DNA from: Dendrophyllia cribrosa | Lineage: Eukaryota; Cnidaria; Anthozoa; Scleractinia; Dendrophylliidae | Length of the DNA stretch: 64,000 bases | NCBI GenBank assembly: GCA_024195265.1 | Contig: JAJLRJ010000004.1 | Coordinates: 35,517,030-35,581,029, forward strand | Reading direction: 5' to 3' | Shown: in pieces, positions 62,910 to 64,000 of the stretch | Numbering within the stretch: the stretch's first letter is position 1 | Layout: each line of letters opens with the position of its first letter | Notes under the pieces: model-generated | What the model was told of the DNA's origin: nothing | What the model saw: the letters and a program-made list of their open reading frames with translations, nothing else | Databases searched by the model: none | Made by a program: the position numbers and the translations under genes

Positions 62910-63092
62910 CTGAAACAAAGAAAAACGTTTTATTGAGATGTTATATCGAGAGTATTTTCCATATAATTTACCGCAGCCGGGACCCAAAATGTCGCTCGTT
63001 ACATCGTGATTCTATGGTCTTGTGTTGCGCGTGTCACTGACACAGGCATCAATTATTATCAAGCATCCTTGAAAACCCAAGGGTATTTATCT

Positions 63093-63670
63093 CTAGCGTT
63101 TCTCCAGCTCATAGATTGAGCCTTGTAAGTTGGTGTTACTGGTATGTGTCCACAAAATCGCCACTTCACTTGTACTCTGTTGAACCGTTGGTGTGATTGT
63201 GACATTCATGTATTGCCGATCAATTAGCGAACCTACAACCACTGGGGTATAAGGAAAATATGGGACAACCAATGACGTTACTGAGTGCGTACATGTTCCA
63301 CACGCTAGAATAGTTTCCGGATTTGATTGTGTTGAGTACGCCGACATCATAGGCGTTTGAAATACGAACAGCTTTGGAGAGCCCAGGCTTGACGGACGAG
63401 GTGTCAAAGCTTGATTCAAACAGCTTGGCCATACAGGAGTCTAGACTGGTCAAACGTTTAAGATATTGGTCATCCAGGTAATCATTCTTTTTCAAGCAAA
63501 GCTCAAAAAATGTCCGAACCCTGAGTTCGATGTGCAGGTCCTGATTTCCAGTAAGGGCAATGGAGACCGCCCTAAAAAGGCAATTACCATCACCATACGT
63601 TTGCTCGGGATAGTGACTGGCTGGCGCACACGGTGGAATCAGCTGAGTGGCCACTTTATCTGCTACTCCT
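63093..63670 (-). pseudogene. OTU-domain (cysteine protease fold) fragment with one frameshift
   Basis: An exon starts after an AG near 63671 and reads VADKVATQLIPPCAP, then YGDGNCLFRAVSIALTG, the Asp-Gly-Asn-Cys signature of OTU-type cysteine peptidases, followed by LRVRTFFEL. Near 63240-63260 the frame shifts: the first frame ends PIFSLYPSGCRFAN and stops, while a shifted frame continues through DRQYMNVTITPTVQQ and AILWTHTS. The catalytic His region is not seen. OTU-like domains are common in invertebrate transposon-derived proteins, and this one is next to the hAT pseudogene on the same strand. Confidence 0.62.
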
Positions 63671-64000
63671 ATAACATACATACATACATACATTTTTTAT
63701 TGTGTTTTAAGGTAAAAGTATAATTATAACATGCCCGCGGGTATAGCTAAGCTAATCTAGGCGGGTCAAGTTTACAGGAAATAAATACAGCTAAATACAA
63801 CTATAAGTAACAAGAGGACTATTAAGAATTAAGCTATCATTGACAACAATGACTAGAGACTACTGATAAACTAACGGTATTACAAATAGAAAATGACAAC
63901 AGTTATGACAAGAGACTACTGATACACTAAATGATATTAACTATTTTAAACTAACTGAGAGGAAAATAAATTCAACTTAACTTTTTGAACGATTTCTGGG
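63671..64000. other. No gene seen
   Basis: Starts with a short (CATA)n run at about 63675-63695, followed by AT-rich sequence with a repeated GACTACTGATA(A/C)ACTAA word (about 63857 and 63915). Nothing coding is evident. Confidence 0.5.

Overview
The window is AT-rich metazoan nuclear DNA. Multi-exon genes with GT-AG introns, conserved animal proteins (SMCR8, FAM76, a FLASH-type coiled coil) and a dense load of Penelope, Mutator, piggyBac-like, hAT and pogo-like repeats point to an invertebrate. Repeat style (poly-C/poly-G element ends, GATC satellite, tRNA SINEs) suggests a cnidarian, probably a stony coral or close anthozoan; that placement is inference.

Three host genes are supported. (1) 2233-32962, minus: the 5' and central part of SMCR8, the DENN-like partner of C9orf72. 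Eighteen exons were placed by splice phase; the 3' end lies left of the window and one short exon (between 6283 and 5364) was not found. (2) 33450-35657, plus: a four-exon, 118-residue protein resembling the N-terminal coiled coil of FLASH/CASP8AP2, divergent from SMCR8 across 487 bp that must hold both promoters. (3) 40717-58102, minus: a complete 11-exon FAM76 gene (311 residues) with one GC-AG intron, convergent with gene 2. The right end (60550-63670, minus) holds a frameshifted hAT transposase pseudogene and a frameshifted OTU-domain fragment.

Most remaining bases are mobile DNA in introns and intergenic space. SMCR8 intron 2 carries a 7.8-kb near-perfect palindromic element (19612-27417, CTAA target duplication) inside a 17-bp minisatellite. 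SMCR8 intron 1 carries a 3.4-kb Mutator-like element (29193-32622, 8-bp duplication) encoding PHD and FLYWCH fingers, itself invaded by a Penelope-like retroelement with RT and GIY-YIG domains. FAM76 intron 1 holds a Russian-doll stack: an element with a 10-bp duplication inside an inverted repeat, inside an element with a 6-bp duplication, inside a MITE whose uninterrupted copy is at 10752-10909. At least four TTAA-flanked elements, three elements with 9-bp duplications, several TA-flanked MITEs, two tRNA-derived SINEs, a LINE relic and several satellites are also mapped.

All calls come from reading the sequence and from recalled family features. No alignment or database search was run.
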